From contig CAVVPD010000007.1 in the NCBI GenBank assembly GCA_963750045.1, positions 248,001 to 312,000 on the forward strand: a stretch of DNA of 64,000 nucleotides. Reading direction: 5' to 3'. This document shows positions 25,983 to 35,502 of the stretch, piece after piece (position 1 is the first letter of the stretch; each line of letters opens with the position of its first letter). Source of the DNA: DASUAS01 sp963750045 (GTDB lineage Bacteria > Actinomycetota > Acidimicrobiia > IMCC26256 > DASPTH01). Both the position numbers and the translations under genes were made by a program. The notes beneath the pieces were generated by a model. It had not been told where the DNA came from, did not search any database, and saw nothing but the letters and a program-made list of their open reading frames with translations.

Positions 25983-26546
25983 TCAGTCCGGGGGACGGGG
26001 ACGCACGGGCCGGAAGGTGCCTTCCTGCCAGCGGGCGAGGGTGTAGACGAGGTCGGCCAGCCGGTTCAGGTAGGGCACGACCTGGCTGTCGGGGAGCCAC
26101 CCTTCGCGCGCGGCGGCGACTGCCTGCCGCTCGGCGCGCCGCACCACGGTGCGGGCGACGTCCAGCGCGGCGGCGATCCGGTTCTCGCCGGGCAGCACGA
26201 ACTCGGTGGGCGCCTCGTAGCGCGTGGTGATGTCGTCGATGAGCGGCTCGAGCGCCCCGGCCATGGCCTCGGTCGTGCGAGACACACCCGGTTCGAGCTT
26301 GGCGCGGTTCCCGGGCTCCGTCGCGAGCTCGGCCCCGACGACGAAGAGCTCGCGCTGGAGCCGGACGAGCACCTCGTCGAGCTCGGAGCCCCGCTCGGTC
26401 TCGGCACGGGCGAGGCCGAGCATCGAGACCGCTTCGTCGACCGCGCCGTAGGCGTCGGGCCCCGGGGAGTCCTTGCCGACCCGACCTCCGTAGAGCAGGC
26501 CGGTGGTGCCGTCGTCACCCTTGCGCGTGTAGATCTTCGGAACCAT
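25983..26546 (-). CDS. pduO: Cob(I)alamin adenosyltransferase, PduO type
   Basis: 187 residues, full length. Transfers adenosyl from ATP to cob(I)alamin, making the adenosylcobalamin used by the mutase encoded at 10691. The ATP-binding N-terminus YTRKGDDGTTGLLYGGRVGKD, FVVGAELA, and the C-terminal RTVVRRAERQ...LNRLADLVYTLAR are all typical of the trimeric PduO family. The start at ATG 26546 has TAGACT nine bases upstream. It leads the operon pduO-pepA-cupredoxin/beta-helix, each pair abutting or overlapping. Confidence 0.95.
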   Translation of the reverse strand: MVPKIYTRKGDDGTTGLLYGGRVGKDSPGPDAYGAVDEAVSMLGLARAETERGSELDEVLVRLQRELFVVGAELATEPGNRAKLEPGVSRTTEAMAGALEPLIDDITTRYEAPTEFVLPGENRIAAALDVARTVVRRAERQAVAAAREGWLPDSQVVPYLNRLADLVYTLARWQEGTFRPVRPRPPD

Positions 26547-26555
26547 CTGCGCCGG

Positions 26556-26561
26556 AGTCTA
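26556..26561 (-). promoter_or_regulatory. -10 element (TAGACT) for pduO-pepA operon
   Basis: TAGACT lies nine bases before the pduO ATG, so transcription would begin within a base or two of the start codon. Confidence 0.35.
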
Positions 26562-26592
26562 CGAGCGGTCCGGAGCACGCGAGGGTGTTCGG

Positions 26593-26598
26593 TACCCT
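26593..26598 (+). promoter_or_regulatory. -10 element (TACCCT) for DPA-synthesis genes
   Basis: TACCCT ends seven bases before ATG 26606, identical in sequence and spacing to the boxes at mutB and metH. Confidence 0.5.
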
Positions 26599-26605
26599 TG
26601 GCCCG

Positions 26606-27539
26606 ATGTCTGCGGTCCCCGATCCAGCCCGCGCGACTCCTCCCGCTGGCGCGGCAGAGCACCGGATGTCGACCATGAAGGCGGTGCTGCGCACCGCCCG
26701 GCCGAAGCAGTGGACGAAGAACGTGCTCGTGTTCGCGGCGCCCGCGGCCGCGGGCGTCCTCGACCAGCGCGACGCGATCCTCCAGACCCTCGTCGCGTTC
26801 GTCGGGTTCTGCCTCGCCGCCAGCGGCACCTACTTCCTCAACGACGCCAACGACGCCGAGGCCGACCGGCTGCACCCCACCAAACGCCTGCGGCCGATCG
26901 CGGCGGGCGATCTCGACGCACGCACGGCGCGGATCATCGCCGTCGTGCTCATCCTGTTGGCGCTCGCGGTGACCGCGCCCGTGAACGACTTCAAGCTGGC
27001 CGGCGTCGTCGGCGGGTACGTGGTCATCACGCTGTCGTACACGATGTGGTTGAAGTACGAACCCGTGATCGACCTCGCCGCCGTCGCCTCCGGCTTCGTC
27101 CTGCCGCGCGATCGCGGGCGGCGTGGCGACCGGTGTGCCCCTCTCCGACTGGTTCCTCATCGTCGCCGGCGCCGGGTCACTGTTCATCGTCACCGGGAAA
27201 CGCCACGCGGAGCAGGTGGAGCTCGGATCCGATTCGCTCGAACACCGCCGCACCCTGGGCGAGTACTCCACCGCGTTCCTCGGCTACGTCCGCGCGGTGG
27301 CGTCCGGGGTGATGATCACCGCCTACTGCCTCTGGGCGTTCGAGAACGCGGCGTCGACGGGCGACGAGACATGGTTCCGTCTCTCGATCGTCCCGTTCGT
27401 GATCGCGGTGTTGCGCTACGCGTTGGTGATCGACCAGGGCGGTGGTGGCGCGCCCGAGGAGGTCGTGCTCTCCGACCGCGTGTTGCAGATCGTAGGATTC
27501 GTGTGGATCCTGACCTTCGCGTTGGGCGTCCATGCCTGA
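26606..27539 (+). CDS. Decaprenyl-phosphate phosphoribosyltransferase, UbiA family (one frameshift)
   Basis: About 310 residues. Transfers phosphoribose from PRPP to decaprenyl phosphate, the first step to decaprenyl-phosphoryl-arabinose, the arabinose donor for cell-wall arabinan (mycobacterial homologue Rv3806c/UbiA). The prenyl-phosphate motif NDANDAEADRLHPTKRLRPIAAG and the early RPKQWTKN are diagnostic; multiple membrane helices follow. The frame breaks near 27102: CTGCCGCGCG is found where CTGCGCGCG would read VLRAIAGGVATGVPLSDW. The 3' end overlaps the dprE1 start by eight bases. The start is fixed by the -10 box seven bases upstream. Confidence 0.87.
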
Positions 27540-28912
27540 TGTTCCCGCGGCCGCGCCCGCCGCCGACGAGCACGTCGAGCTGCTCGCCGGTTGGAGCCGT
27601 ACCGCGCCGAGCGCGGCGACGGTCGTCGGCGTGCACGACGGACCTCAGATCGATGCCTTCCTCGCGCGCGGGTCGGCGCGGCCTCATCGCGCGCGGGCTG
27701 GGACGCAGCTACGGCGACGCGGCGCAGAACGCGGGTGGCACGGTGCTCGACGCCACGATGCTGGCCGGCGTCCACGACGTCGATCTCGAGCGCGGCGTGA
27801 TCCGGGTCGACGCCGGGGTGAGCCTCGACACGATCATGCGCACGATGCTGCCGTTCGGCTACTTCGTACACGTCACGCCGGGCACGAGGCTCGTGACCGT
27901 CGGCGGGGCCATCGCCGCCGACGTGCACGGGAAGAGCCACCATTTCGACGGCAGCTTCGCCAACCACGTCGAGTCCTTCACGCTGCACACGCCGAAGGGC
28001 ACCGTGACCGTCACCCCCGAGAGCGATCCCGAGCTCTTCTGGGGCACCGCGGGCGCCATGGGGCTCACCGGCGTGATCGGCGAAGCCACGGTGCGCCTCC
28101 TCCCGGTCACGACGTCGATGATCCGAGCCGAGAACATCCGCTGTCCGGACCTCGACTCGGTGATGGCGCTGATGGTCGACGGCGACGACCAGCACCGGTA
28201 CTCGGCGGCATGGATCGACTGCCTGGCGACGGGCGCCGCGCTCGGCCGCTCGATCCTGTCCCGGGGCGACCACGCGACGGTCGACGACCTTCCGAAGAAG
28301 TTGCGGGCGCGACCGTTGCGATTCGATCCCACGTCGAAGTTGTCGGCGCCGCCGTGGGCTCCCAACGGGCTCCTCAACCGGCTCAGCATCGCCGCGTTCA
28401 ACGAGCTCTGGTTCCGCGTGTCGCCCGCGTTGCACGGCAAGGTCGAGACGATCTCGTCGTTCTTCCACCCGCTCGACGGGGTGCGGGGCTGGAACCGTCT
28501 CTACGGCAGTTGCGGCTTCCTCCAGTACCAGTACGTCGTACCCGACGCGGCCCACGCCGCGGTGCGGACCTCCCTCGAGATGTTGAGCGACGCACGGGCG
28601 GCGTCGTTCCTCGCCGTGCTCAAGCGCTTCGGTGCCGGCAATCCCGGCCCGCTGTCGTTTCCCAGACCCGGGTGGACGCTCGCGCTCGACATCCCGGCGA
28701 CCGTCCCCGGGCTCGCCGAGTTGCTCGACGCACTCGACGAGCTCGTCGCCGGCGTCGGCGGTCGTATCTATCTGGCCAAGGACTCGCGGCTCCGCCCCGA
28801 CCTGCTCCCCGTCATGTACCCCGAGCTCGACCGCTTCGCCGAGCTGCGCGCCCGCGTCGACCCCGCCGGCGTCCTCCAATCCGATCTCCGACGCCGTCTG
28901 CGGCTCCCGTAG
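27532..28912 (+). CDS. dprE1: Decaprenylphosphoryl-beta-D-ribose oxidase DprE1 (one frameshift)
   Basis: About 459 residues. VAO-family FAD enzyme that oxidises C2 of decaprenyl-phosphoryl-ribose. GLIARGLGRSYGDAAQN and TVGGAIAADVHGKSHH form the FAD-binding half; SSFFHPLDGVRGWNRLYG and FLQYQYVVP are also typical of DprE1. The break is near 27678, where one extra G explains the shift into RGLIARGLGRS. In M. tuberculosis the benzothiazinone target Cys387 lies in GWNVCVD; here the matching segment is GWTLALD, so Cys is replaced by Ala. Second of three DPA genes. Confidence 0.88.
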
Positions 28913-28933
28913 GCGCCCGCCAGGCGAGTGACC

Positions 28934-28956
28934 GCGCCGCAGGTACCCTGCGGCGC
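28934..28956 (+). terminator. Hairpin between dprE1 and dprE2
   Basis: GCGCCGCAG, five-base loop, CTGCGGCGC form a perfect 9-bp stem 22 bases after dprE1. The loop side includes TACCCT, the -10 hexamer used elsewhere here, so this could be a partial terminator or overlap a dprE2 promoter. Confidence 0.4.
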
Positions 28957-29017
28957 AACGAGCCGGGCCCGAGCGGCCCGGGCGGGAAGCCCCGGAGCGG
29001 ACGAAAGGCTCGACGAC

Positions 29018-29776
29018 ATGAAGGACGCGCTCGGCTCGGTGCAGTCGGTGCTGGTACTCGGTGGCGGCTCCGACATCGCGCAGGCGACGTTGCGCGAGCT
29101 CGTGCAGCGGCGGGCGCGCACCATCGTCCTCGCGGCGCGTGACCTGACCGCGCTCGACGGCATCACCGGGGAGCTCCGGTCCGCCGGAGCCACCGTCGAG
29201 ACCGTCGCGTTCGACGCTCGGGACACGGCCACCCACGAGGCATTCGTGGACGACGTCTTCGAGCGGTTCGGCGACATCGACCTCGCGCTCCTCACGTTCG
29301 GCGTGCTCGGCGACCAGGAGACCGCGGAGCACGACGGCGGTGCCGCGGTCGACATCGCCGAGGTGAACTACGTGGGCGCGGTGTCGGTCACGGTGCCGAT
29401 CGCGCAGCGGATGCGCACCCAGGGGCACGGAACGATCGTGGCCCTTTCGTCGGTGGCAGGCGAGCGTGCCCGACGCTCGAACTTCGTGTACGGGTCGTCG
29501 AAGGCGGGCATGGACGCGTTCTTCCAGGGCCTCGGCGACAGCCTCGTGGGGACCGGGGTCGAGGTCATGGTCGTACGGCCGGGCTTCGTGCACACCAAGA
29601 TGACCGAAGGCATGGAGGCGGCGCCCCTCTCCACCACCCCCGAGGCGGTGGCCACCGCGATCGTCTCGGGCCTCGCCCGGGGCCGAGAGACCGTGTGGGT
29701 CCCGTCGACGTTGCGTTACGTGATGTCGGTCCTGCGCCACGTGCCCCGCCCGATCTTCCGCAAGCTGCCCCTCTGA
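29018..29776 (+). CDS. dprE2: Decaprenylphosphoryl-2-keto-ribose reductase DprE2, SDR
   Basis: 252 residues. Short-chain dehydrogenase that reduces the DprE1 product to decaprenyl-phosphoryl-arabinose with NADH. The cofactor loop is GGGSDIAQATL (atypical TGxxxGIG form seen in DprE2). Catalytic residues are Ser in ALSSVAGER and Tyr/Lys in YGSSKAG, with RPGFVHTKMTEGM downstream. The ATG has a GGACGAAAGG sequence upstream. The neighbours (phosphoribosyltransferase and DprE1) make the assignment firm. Intact. Confidence 0.92.
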   Translation: MKDALGSVQSVLVLGGGSDIAQATLRELVQRRARTIVLAARDLTALDGITGELRSAGATVETVAFDARDTATHEAFVDDVFERFGDIDLALLTFGVLGDQETAEHDGGAAVDIAEVNYVGAVSVTVPIAQRMRTQGHGTIVALSSVAGERARRSNFVYGSSKAGMDAFFQGLGDSLVGTGVEVMVVRPGFVHTKMTEGMEAAPLSTTPEAVATAIVSGLARGRETVWVPSTLRYVMSVLRHVPRPIFRKLPL

Positions 29777-29852
29777 CCCCGGGGAAGGTCCCCTCGAGCC
29801 GCGCGTCGTCTCCCGCCGGACCCGGTCGCACGCGACGCTCGGTGTGCTAGCT

Positions 29853-30494
29853 ATGGCGGCGATGGAGCACGTCGCCGTCGTCGCCGCGTTCGATTTCGAC
29901 GGCACCCTCTCCCGCCGGGACAACGTCGTGCCGTTCCTCCGCTCCGTCGCCGGGAGTGCGGCAACGGCCCGGGCGTTCGCGGCAACCGCGGCCCACCTCG
30001 GACGTCAGAGTCGGTCGCACTGGAGCCGCGACCGCGTGAAGGGCGAGTTGGTGCAGCAGCTGCTCGGCGGCCGAGCGGCCGCCGACGTCGAACGGTCCGG
30101 CCGCGGCTTCGCCGCCGACGTCGTCGCCCACCACCTCCGGGCCGAGGCGGTCGAACGCGCCGGCTGGCACCGCGCCCACGGCCACCGGCTGGTGATCGTG
30201 TCCGCGTCTTTCGGCGTGTACCTGCAGCCCGTCGCCGATCGGCTGGGCTTCGACGCGGTGCTCGCCACCGAGCTCGAGGTCGCCGACGACGGCCGCCTCA
30301 CCGGCCGGCTCCACGGCGCCAACGTGCGCGGGCCCGAGAAGGTGCGCCGACTCGACGAATGGCTGGACCGCACGCTGGGCGGGAAGCCTTCGTTCGTGTG
30401 GGCCTACGGCGACAGCTCCGGCGACCGCGACCTCTGGGCGTGCGCGGACCGGGCCGTGCGTCTCGGCCGCCGGGCACACCGCGGCACGGAGTAG
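29853..30494 (+). CDS. HAD-IB family phosphatase
   Basis: 213 residues. The HAD nucleophile motif is DFDGTLSRRD, with Ser in IVSASFG (motif II), Lys in GPEKVRRL (motif III), and DSSGDRDL (motif IV). SerB-like HAD-IB proteins remove phosphate from small molecules or lipid-linked intermediates. Its place directly after dprE2 suggests it could dephosphorylate decaprenyl-phosphoryl-5-phosphoribose, the step between the phosphoribosyltransferase and DprE1. That is inference from position. An ATG three codons downstream (29862) is an equal start candidate. Confidence 0.82.
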   Translation: MAAMEHVAVVAAFDFDGTLSRRDNVVPFLRSVAGSAATARAFAATAAHLGRQSRSHWSRDRVKGELVQQLLGGRAAADVERSGRGFAADVVAHHLRAEAVERAGWHRAHGHRLVIVSASFGVYLQPVADRLGFDAVLATELEVADDGRLTGRLHGANVRGPEKVRRLDEWLDRTLGGKPSFVWAYGDSSGDRDLWACADRAVRLGRRAHRGTE

Positions 30495-30520
30495 CTGCGA
30501 GGTACCCCGGAACCCTCCGG

Positions 30521-30526
30521 TACCCT
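30521..30526 (+). promoter_or_regulatory. -10 element (TACCCT) for metH
   Basis: TACCCT ends exactly seven bases before the metH ATG, the third copy of this hexamer and spacing. No B12 riboswitch could be recognised in the short 39-base gap upstream. Confidence 0.5.
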
Positions 30527-30533
30527 GGGTCGA

Positions 30534-33500
30534 ATGTCTGGATTCCTCGCCGCGCTCGCCGAACGCGTCCTCATCTTCGACGGTGCGTTCGGCACCTGGG
30601 TGCAGGACCAGGACCTCGGGCCTGACGACTTCGGCGGTCCGGCCCTCGAGGGTTGCAACGAACGCCTCGTGCTCACCCGCCCCGAGCTCATCCAGCGGAT
30701 GCACTCGGAGTACTTCGGAGCCGGCGTCGACGCGGTGGAGACGGCCACGTTCGGCGCGTTCTCCCTCGTGCTCAACGAGTACGGCATCGCCGAGGAGACC
30801 TTCGCCATCAACGAGCAGGCGGCGCGCCTCGCCAAGGAGGTGGCGGCGGGCTTCTCGACCCCCGACCGGCCGCGCTTCGTGATCGGGTCGATCGGCCCCG
30901 GCACGCGCCTCCCGTCGCTCGGCCAGATCACCTTCACCGAACTCCGCGACGACTACGAGGCGATGGTCGCCGGACTCCTCGCCGGCGGCACCGACGTGCT
31001 CCTGGTGGAGACGGTCCAGGACCTCCTCCAGTGCAAGGCGGCGATCGTCGGTGCCCGGCGGGCCATGGCCACCGTCGGCGTCGAGGTCCCGATCATGGTG
31101 CAGGTGACGGTCGAGACGACGGGCCGCCTCCTCGTCGGTTCCGAGATCGGCGCCGCGCTCACCGCGCTCGAGGCGCTCCGGCCCGATGTCATCGGTCTCA
31201 ACTGCGCAACCGGCCCCACCGAGATGACCGAGCACCTGCGGTACCTCGCGCAGCACTCGCGCACCTACCTCTCGTGCCTCCCCAATGCGGGGCTCCCGTC
31301 GATCGTCGACGGACACACCCACTACGACCTCACTCCGGACGCGCTGGCCGACGCGCACGCGCGCTTCGTCGACGAGTTCGGCCTGAACGTCGTCGGCGGT
31401 TGCTGCGGCACGACGCCCGCGCACCTCCGAGCCGTCGTCGATCGGCTCGGCACGCGCGCTCCGGTCGCGCGGACCCCGGAACACGAACCCAGCTGTTCGT
31501 CGATCTACAGCCCGGTGACCTTCCACCAAGAGCTGGCCTACCTCGCGGTCGGCGAACGGACCAACGCCAACGGGTCGCGCAAGTTCCGTGACGCCATGCT
31601 CGAGGGCGACTGGGACACCTGCGTGCAGATGGCCCGCGAGCAGGTGAAGGAAGGCGCCCACGTGCTCGACGTGTGCGTCGACTACGTGGGCCGCGACGGC
31701 GCCGCCGACATGCACGAGATCGCCAGCCGCTTCGCCACCCAGGCGGCGCTGCCCCTCGTGTTCGACTCCACCGAGCCTCAGGTGCTCGAGGCCGGGCTCC
31801 AACACTCCGGCGGCAAGGCCATCCTCAACTCCGCCAACCTCGAAGAAGGCGAGGACCCGGGCAAGCGCTTCGACCGGGTGATGTCACTGGCGCGCGAGTA
31901 CGGCGCCGCGGTGATCTGCCTCGCCATCGACGAAGAGGGCCAGGCCCGCACCGCCGACTGGAAGCTGCAGGTGTGCAAGCGCATCTACGACCTGGCCGGC
32001 GAACGCTACGGCATCGAGCCCACCGACCTCATCTTCGACATGCTGACCTTCCCGCTCGGCTCCGGGGCGGAGGATCTCCGGCGCGACGGCATCGAGACCA
32101 TCGAGGCCATCCGCCGGGCCAAGACCGAGCTGCCCGGCTCGTCGACGATCCTCGGGCTGTCGAACATCAGCTTCGGGCTCAAGCCCGCCATCCGCCACGT
32201 GTTGAACAGCGTGTTCCTCCACGAATGCCGTGAGGCCGGCCTCGACGCTGCCATCGTCCACGCGGCTCGCATCATGCCGATGCACAAGATCGACGAGCGC
32301 GCCCGCGAGCTCGCGCTCGACCTCGTGTACGACCGCCGGACCGACGACTACGACCCGCTCACCGAGCTCATGGCGCTGTTCGAGGGCGTCGACGCGACAG
32401 CCGTCGAGCAGGAGGACCGCTCCGGGTGGCCCGTCGAGCAGCGGCTCGAACACCGCATCATCGACGGCAACCGCGACGGCCTCGAGGCCGACCTCCAGGA
32501 TCAGCTGACCTCACGCCCCGCGCTGTCGATCGTGAACGAAGTGCTCCTCGAGGGCATGAAGGTCGTCGGCGAGCTGTTCGGCCGCGGCGAGATGCAGCTT
32601 CCGTTCGTGCTCCAGAGCGCAGAGACCATGAAGGCGGCGGTCGCGTACCTCGAGCCCCACATGGAGAAGGCCGACGCCGGGGGCAAGGGCCGCGTGGTGC
32701 TCGGCACGGTCAAGGGCGATGTCCACGACATCGGGAAGAACCTCGTCGACATCATCCTCACCAACAACGGCTACGAGGTCCACAACATCGGGATCAAAGC
32801 CCCGTTGTCGGCCTTCGTCGAGAAGGCCACCGAGGTGCACGCCGACGCCATCGGCATGAGCGGGCTGCTCGTCAAGAGCACGCTGATCATGCGCGAGAAC
32901 CTCGAGGAGCTCAACACGCAGGGCTTGGCGGAGATCCCCGTGCTCCTCGGTGGCGCCGCCCTCACCCGCACCTACGTGGAGCGGGATCTGCGCGAGGTCT
33001 ACGACGGTCGCCTCTTCTACGGCAAGGACGCCTTCGAGGGTCTGCACACGATGGACCAGCTCATGGAAGGCAAGAAGAGCGGCACGATCGACCCCGACTT
33101 CGGGCGCGCGCTGGGGGTCGGATCCTGCCGCCTCGCCGTTCGGAGATGGAAGCAGAGCGCGCGGTCACGGCCGCGGCCGTGCGCTCCGACGTCGCTGCCG
33201 ACGTCGAGGTCTTCCCGCCCCCCTTCCTCGGCTCGCGCATCGCCAAGGGCACGGCGCTCGACGACATCGCCGGCTACATCAACGAGACGGCGCTGTTCCG
33301 CAACCAGTGGCAGTTCCGGCCCGACAAGTCGATCGCCGAGAACGACGCTGACTTCAAGGAGCGCGTCCGGCCGATCCTGCGCGCACAGCTGGACGAGGCA
33401 AAGGCCGAAGGCTGGCTCGTACCCGCGGTGGTCTGGGGGTACTTCCCCGTGAACGCCGACGGCAACGACCTGATCGTGTGGGCCGACGACGACCGGCGCA

Positions 33501-34000
33501 ACGAGCGTCTGCGGTTCACGTTCCCCCGTCAGCGCAGCGACCGTCACCTCTGCATCTCCGACTTCTTCCGTTCGGTCGAGAGCGGTGACGCCGACTACGC
33601 GGCCTTCCACGTGGTCACGGTGGGCGAACGGGCCAGCGAGCGGGAGCGCGAGCTGTTCGCCGCCGACAAGTACCACGAGTACCTGCTCACACACGGCCTC
33701 TCGGTGGAGATGACCGAAGCGCTCGCCGAGCTCTGGCACCGGCGCATCCGTGAGGAGTGGGGCTTCGCCAACGAAGACGGCCCGAGCCTGGCGGGGCTGT
33801 TCCGTCAGCAGTACCGCGGCTCGCGGTACTCGTGGGGCTACCCGGCGTGCCCCGACCTCGACGACCAGGCCAAGCTCGACGACCTGCTGGAGCTGCACCG
33901 CATCGGCGTGAAGCTCACCGAGGAGTTCCAGCTCGAACCAGAGCAGAGCACTTCGGCGATCGTCGTCCCCCACCCCGAGGCGAAGTACTTCGTCGTCTGA
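30534..34000 (+). CDS. metH: Cobalamin-dependent methionine synthase MetH (one frameshift)
   Basis: About 1155 residues. Methylates homocysteine from methyltetrahydrofolate through bound cobalamin. Domain order: homocysteine/zinc barrel (1-310; LNCATGP and GGCCGTTP hold the zinc Cys), pterin barrel (330-620; VGERTNANGSRKF), B12 cap and B12-binding (640-860; GDVHDIGKN with His731), and the reactivation domain (880-1155; YFPV and RYSWGYPACPDL bind SAM). The frame breaks at 33110-33116, where five G are present and six would read LGGRILPPRRSEMEAE. It makes the MetE-like protein at 6022 dispensable for methionine. Confidence 0.95.
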
Positions 34001-34012
34001 CCTCGGCCCTGG

Positions 34013-35464
34013 TCATACCTTGGCCGACGCCATGCATTCCGACAGGATCTCCGGGGCGCGTGCGCGCACCGCGGAGAGCGCCGCCGGATCAGGGCTCGCG
34101 CTCGGGTCGTTCGCTCCCGTGTCGAGGATGGGCGCGAAGGTCGGGTCACGGACGAGAGCGTCGGCGGTGCACATCGCCACCGGAACCGGGAGATCCTGCT
34201 GCACGACCTCGAGGAACAGCTCGTCGCGGCTCGCCGCCAGCACCAGCGCGGCGACGGCGCGGTTGGGCGCTTCGGTCGCGCTGGTACCGGGATCGCATGC
34301 CGTGAGCGTCGCGTGGTCGTTCTGCACGTCGCTCTGTGCGGTACCGGCGGGCATCGCCGCGACCCACTGCGTGATGGCGTCGGCGATCGCGCGCGTCCCG
34401 TCCGGCGTCCTCCCGACGAACGTGCTGCGGAGGCAGGTCACGCCCTTGCGCCTGAAGGTCACCATGGAGTCACCGCCCCAGGAGTCGGCGGCGGTGAGCG
34501 CGGTCGCGGGATCGAGGCGCGACGCCAGCACCTGATAGAGCGCGAACGCACCGAAGACGTCGGGCTTGCCCACCGCATGCTCGCCCGCCGCGAGCTTCGG
34601 GGTGTCGACCGTCGTGAACCTGCTCCCGTCGAGCAGTGTCGACGGGGTGAGATACGACGAGTCGCTGGTGGGAGGCTTGCGGAACAACGCGTCGATCCCC
34701 GCCTCGTGCCGCTTGGCGATCACGGCGTCGACCATGATCGGTCCGAGGTCGTAGGGCGCTTCGAACAACACCGACAACGATTCCGGCACCGCCTTCGAAG
34801 CGATCTCCGCGCGCGCGGTCGCGCTCTCCTGCTGCTCCTCGTGCGTGTACGTGTTCCGATCCGCCTGCGAGAGCGAGTCGACGTAGGCCTGCTGCACGCG
34901 GACCGCGTCACCCTCGACGAGCGTGCGCAACGGTGTGGACGCGTGCGCTCGTGCAGCTGTCCGCTCGAGCTTCTGGAGGTCGAAGTGCTGATCCTGGAGC
35001 GCGTGGGTGAGCTCGTGGGCCAGGGTGACCCGGAGGCTGACGTCGTCGACCGAAGTTCCCTTGGCCGTGATCTTCTTCGCCTTCGGGTCGTAGTACGCGA
35101 GCACACCTGAGGTCTGGAGCGAGCTGGTGGCGTCGACGATGTCGACGCCGGCGCCGATCAGGCCGACGGCCCGAAGCTGGCTCTGCGCGGTCTCGATCTC
35201 CTGCTTGTCCTGCTTGGTGAGCTTGCCCTTGTCGACGGCGACCTTCTTCTCGAACGCGGCCTCGCTCAGGAAGTCGACCTCGACGGGATGGTCGAACTTC
35301 AGGCCCCGGAGCCGCTCGACCTTGGCCGCGATCGGCCGGATCCGGGCGTCCCAGGTGGCCGGCGACTTGCTCACGGCCCCCACGGGTGTGGCGAGCACGC
35401 CCGCGACGCACGCGGTCGCCAGCGCCACCAGCACGCCCCGGCACCGTGCGCGTCTCCCCCTCAT
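34013..35464 (-). CDS. Secreted putative zinc metallopeptidase (HELTH)
   Basis: 483 residues. An Arg-rich N-terminus and signal peptide (GVLVALATACVAGVLATPVGA) precede a mature protein with LAHELTHALQDQHFDL at about residue 170, a zincin HExxH motif. A Glu further on (for example in LVEGDAVRVQQAY, about 40 residues later) could be the third ligand, gluzincin-like. Hydrophilic and Ala/Lys-rich elsewhere. Acts outside the cell, substrate unknown. TAACGT lies eight bases before the ATG. Convergent with metH, 12 bases apart. Intact. Confidence 0.75.
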   Translation of the reverse strand: MRGRRARCRGVLVALATACVAGVLATPVGAVSKSPATWDARIRPIAAKVERLRGLKFDHPVEVDFLSEAAFEKKVAVDKGKLTKQDKQEIETAQSQLRAVGLIGAGVDIVDATSSLQTSGVLAYYDPKAKKITAKGTSVDDVSLRVTLAHELTHALQDQHFDLQKLERTAARAHASTPLRTLVEGDAVRVQQAYVDSLSQADRNTYTHEEQQESATARAEIASKAVPESLSVLFEAPYDLGPIMVDAVIAKRHEAGIDALFRKPPTSDSSYLTPSTLLDGSRFTTVDTPKLAAGEHAVGKPDVFGAFALYQVLASRLDPATALTAADSWGGDSMVTFRRKGVTCLRSTFVGRTPDGTRAIADAITQWVAAMPAGTAQSDVQNDHATLTACDPGTSATEAPNRAVAALVLAASRDELFLEVVQQDLPVPVAMCTADALVRDPTFAPILDTGANDPSASPDPAALSAVRARAPEILSECMASAKV

Positions 35465-35472
35465 GACGGGCG

Positions 35473-35478
35473 ACGTTA
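35473..35478 (-). promoter_or_regulatory. -10 element (TAACGT) for the metallopeptidase
   Basis: TAACGT lies eight bases before the ATG at 35464 on the minus strand; no Shine-Dalgarno is seen. Confidence 0.35.
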
Positions 35479-35502
35479 CCGGCGCCCCGCACGCCGAATC
35501 GG

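Noticed and set aside
30495..30533. Cobalamin riboswitch before metH
   Set aside because: The gap is only 39 bases, too short for a B12 riboswitch, and holds a leaderless-type promoter instead.
33100..33130. Programmed ribosomal frameshift in metH and other genes
   Set aside because: No slippery heptamer or downstream structure recurs; breaks occur in many unrelated genes, differ in direction and often fall on short G/C runs, so base-calling error is the simpler reading.
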